This document shows, one piece after another, positions 6,053 to 7,649 of a stretch of 7,649 nt of DNA. The translations under genes and the position numbers were made by a program. The notes under the pieces are model-generated. The model worked only from the letters and a program-made list of their open reading frames with translations, searched no databases and was not told the DNA's origin. The stretch's first letter is position 1; each line of letters opens with the position of its first letter. This DNA is from an uncultured Panacagrimonas sp. (GTDB taxonomy: Bacteria > Pseudomonadota > Gammaproteobacteria > Nevskiales > Nevskiaceae). The DNA lies in assembly GCA_946481265.1 (NCBI GenBank), contig CAMLNE010000207.1, positions 1 to 7,649 of the forward strand, read 5' to 3'.

Positions 6053-7648
6053 GTGAAATCCCAGTCCCGCAAACCTGCCCGTCGCGCCTCGTCCGCGTCC
6101 GCCGCTCTGGTCGCGCGCTACGCGCGCCGCATCGAGGCGGCCGCCGGCCGCGTCTACGACGTTGCCGAGGTCACACCCCTGATCGAGGCGACCCGGATGT
6201 CGGCCCGCCTCGGCAACCGGCTGCTGCTCAAGCGCGAGGATCTGCAGCCGGTGCACTCGTTCAAGCTACGCGGGGCCTACAACAAGATCGCGGGTCTGGA
6301 CCCGGTGACGCGGGCGCGCGGGGTGGTCTGCGCCTCGGCCGGCAACCATGCGCAGGGTGTCGCGCTGGCCGGCAAGCGCCTGGGGATCCCCGCCTGGATC
6401 GTCATGCCGCGCACCACGCCCAGCATCAAGGTCGAGGCGGTGCGCGTGCTGGGCGGCAAGGCGATCCTGCACGGCGACGCCTATGACGATGCGCAGGCGC
6501 ATGCCGGCGAGCTCGTCGCCGAACGCGGCATGACGCTGATCCATCCCTACGATGATCCCGAGGTGATCGCGGGGCAGGGCACCATCGCGCAGGAAATCAT
6601 GGCGCAGCTCGCCACCCGCAACATCGCCGAGCTCGACGCGGTGTTCGTCTGCACGGGTGGCGGCGGCCTGCTGGCCGGCATCGCCGCCTGGATCAAGCAT
6701 GTGAGCCCGCGCACGAAGGTGATCTCGGTCGAGCCGGACAATTCGGACTGCATGGCCAGCGCACTCGACGCGGGACGGCGCGTGCAGCTGGCCCAGGTCG
6801 GACTGTTCGCAGACGGCGTCGCGGTCCGGCAGGCCGGCAAGGAAACGTTCCGCATCTGCCGCGAGCTGGTCGACGGCTGGATGCGCGTGTCCGTCGACGA
6901 GATCTGCGCGGCCATCCGCGACGTCTTCCACGAACAGCGGGCGGTGCCGGAGCCGGCGGGTGCGCTGGCCGTGGCGGGCGCCAAGCGCTGGGTGATCGAG
7001 AACGGCGTCAGCGGCAAGACGCTGTGCGCGATCGTGTCCGGGTCCAACGTCAACTTCGATCGCCTGCGTCACATCGCGGAGCGTTCAGAGCTGGGCGACG
7101 AGGCCGAGGGTCTGCTGGCGGTGACCATTCCCGAGCATCCCGGCAGCTTTCGCCGGTTCCTGCGCCAGCTCGGCCGGCGCGTGATCACAGAGTTCAACTA
7201 CCGTTATTCCTCGCCTTCGGCCGCGCATGTGTTCGCCGGCATCAAGCTGTCGGATGGCCATGTCGAGCTCGAGACGGTGGTGAAGGGCCTGCGAGATCAC
7301 GGGTTCGCCGTGGTCGACATGTCCGGCAACGAGATGGCGAAGATGCACGTGCGCTTCATGGTCGGCGGACGCGTGCCCGGCCTGGCGGACGAACAGCTCT
7401 ACCGTTTCGAATTTCCAGAGCGCCCCGGCGCACTGATCGATTTCCTGAATGCCGTTGGTGGGCGCTGGAACATCTCGCTGTTCCATTACCGCAATCACGG
7501 AGCTGCCTACGGGCGCGTGCTGTGCGGCCTGCAGGTGCCGGCGCGCGAACGGGTGGAATTCAGGCGTTCGCTGGACGCCCTGGGGTATCCGTACTGGGAA
7601 GAGACGAGCAACCCGGCCTACGAGCTTTTCCTGGGCGCAAGCCCCTAG
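6053..7648 (+). CDS. ilvA: Threonine dehydratase (threonine ammonia-lyase), biosynthetic, two ACT domains
   Basis: 531 residues, slightly longer than E. coli IlvA (514). It deaminates L-threonine to 2-oxobutanoate with pyridoxal phosphate, the first step of isoleucine synthesis, in the cytoplasm. The catalytic domain (about 34-340) shows Lys71 in HSFKLRGA as the pyridoxal-phosphate Schiff-base lysine, SAGNHAQG at 95-102, the phosphate-binding glycine loop TGGGGL at 201-206, and EPAGA at 300-304. Two ACT-like regulatory domains follow, at about 353-425 (LLAVTIPEHPGSF) and 446-520 (YRFEFPERPGAL); two such domains mark the isoleucine-inhibited biosynthetic form rather than the short catabolic TdcB. 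GTG 6053 is preferred: GGAAG lies 12 bases upstream and the added N-terminus is modest. An in-frame ATG at 5969 would overlap the proC start and lies upstream of the likely -10. Residues 1-30 are basic and low-complexity. The TAG stop is one base from the window end. Confidence 0.96.
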   Translation: MKSQSRKPARRASSASAALVARYARRIEAAAGRVYDVAEVTPLIEATRMSARLGNRLLLKREDLQPVHSFKLRGAYNKIAGLDPVTRARGVVCASAGNHAQGVALAGKRLGIPAWIVMPRTTPSIKVEAVRVLGGKAILHGDAYDDAQAHAGELVAERGMTLIHPYDDPEVIAGQGTIAQEIMAQLATRNIAELDAVFVCTGGGGLLAGIAAWIKHVSPRTKVISVEPDNSDCMASALDAGRRVQLAQVGLFADGVAVRQAGKETFRICRELVDGWMRVSVDEICAAIRDVFHEQRAVPEPAGALAVAGAKRWVIENGVSGKTLCAIVSGSNVNFDRLRHIAERSELGDEAEGLLAVTIPEHPGSFRRFLRQLGRRVITEFNYRYSSPSAAHVFAGIKLSDGHVELETVVKGLRDHGFAVVDMSGNEMAKMHVRFMVGGRVPGLADEQLYRFEFPERPGALIDFLNAVGGRWNISLFHYRNHGAAYGRVLCGLQVPARERVEFRRSLDALGYPYWEETSNPAYELFLGASP

Positions 7649-7649
7649 G

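Noticed and set aside
5971..6072. Upstream extension of proC by 34 codons
   Set aside because: The nucleotide-binding strand of ProC begins six residues after ATG 5970, and the extension would cross the divergent promoter region and the ilvA start.

Overview
The window comes from a high-GC proteobacterium, most likely a gammaproteobacterium. The clearest lineage clue is the block proC-yggT-metX-metW, an order known from Pseudomonas and relatives. The order or genus cannot be fixed from this sequence alone. Coding density is very high, GTG starts are common, and there is no sign of insertion sequences, phage genes, CRISPR, tRNA or rRNA. No stretch longer than about 85 bases is free of a gene.

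Region 1 (1-2742, + strand) is the distal part of a signal-transduction operon. It contains the C-terminal receiver domain of what is probably a hybrid histidine kinase (cut by the window start), a CheR-type methyltransferase, a CheB-type methylesterase made of the catalytic domain alone, and a response regulator with a receiver domain fused to a GGDEF diguanylate cyclase. CheA, CheW and a separate chemoreceptor are not seen here. The layout suggests that the kinase, or a receptor encoded upstream, is tuned by reversible methylation and that the output is cyclic di-GMP.

Region 2 (2759-5970, - strand) is a compact housekeeping operon read from right to left: proC (last step of proline synthesis), yggT (small membrane protein), metX (homoserine O-acyltransferase, probably succinyl-specific) and metW (its partner methyltransferase-fold protein). 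The junctions yggT/metX and metX/metW overlap by 1 and 4 bases, so translation is probably coupled. The operon converges on region 1 with only 16 bases between the two stop codons.

Region 3 (5971-6052) is an 82-base divergent intergenic segment with a possible promoter for each direction built on one nearly self-complementary -10 element. Region 4 (6053-7648, + strand) is ilvA, the biosynthetic threonine dehydratase with two C-terminal ACT regulatory domains, complete to its stop one base before the window end.

Most of the window is ordinary core metabolism. The part most worth a second look is the kinase-CheR-CheB-diguanylate cyclase module, whose sensor lies outside the window. I do not see a clearly undescribed system.
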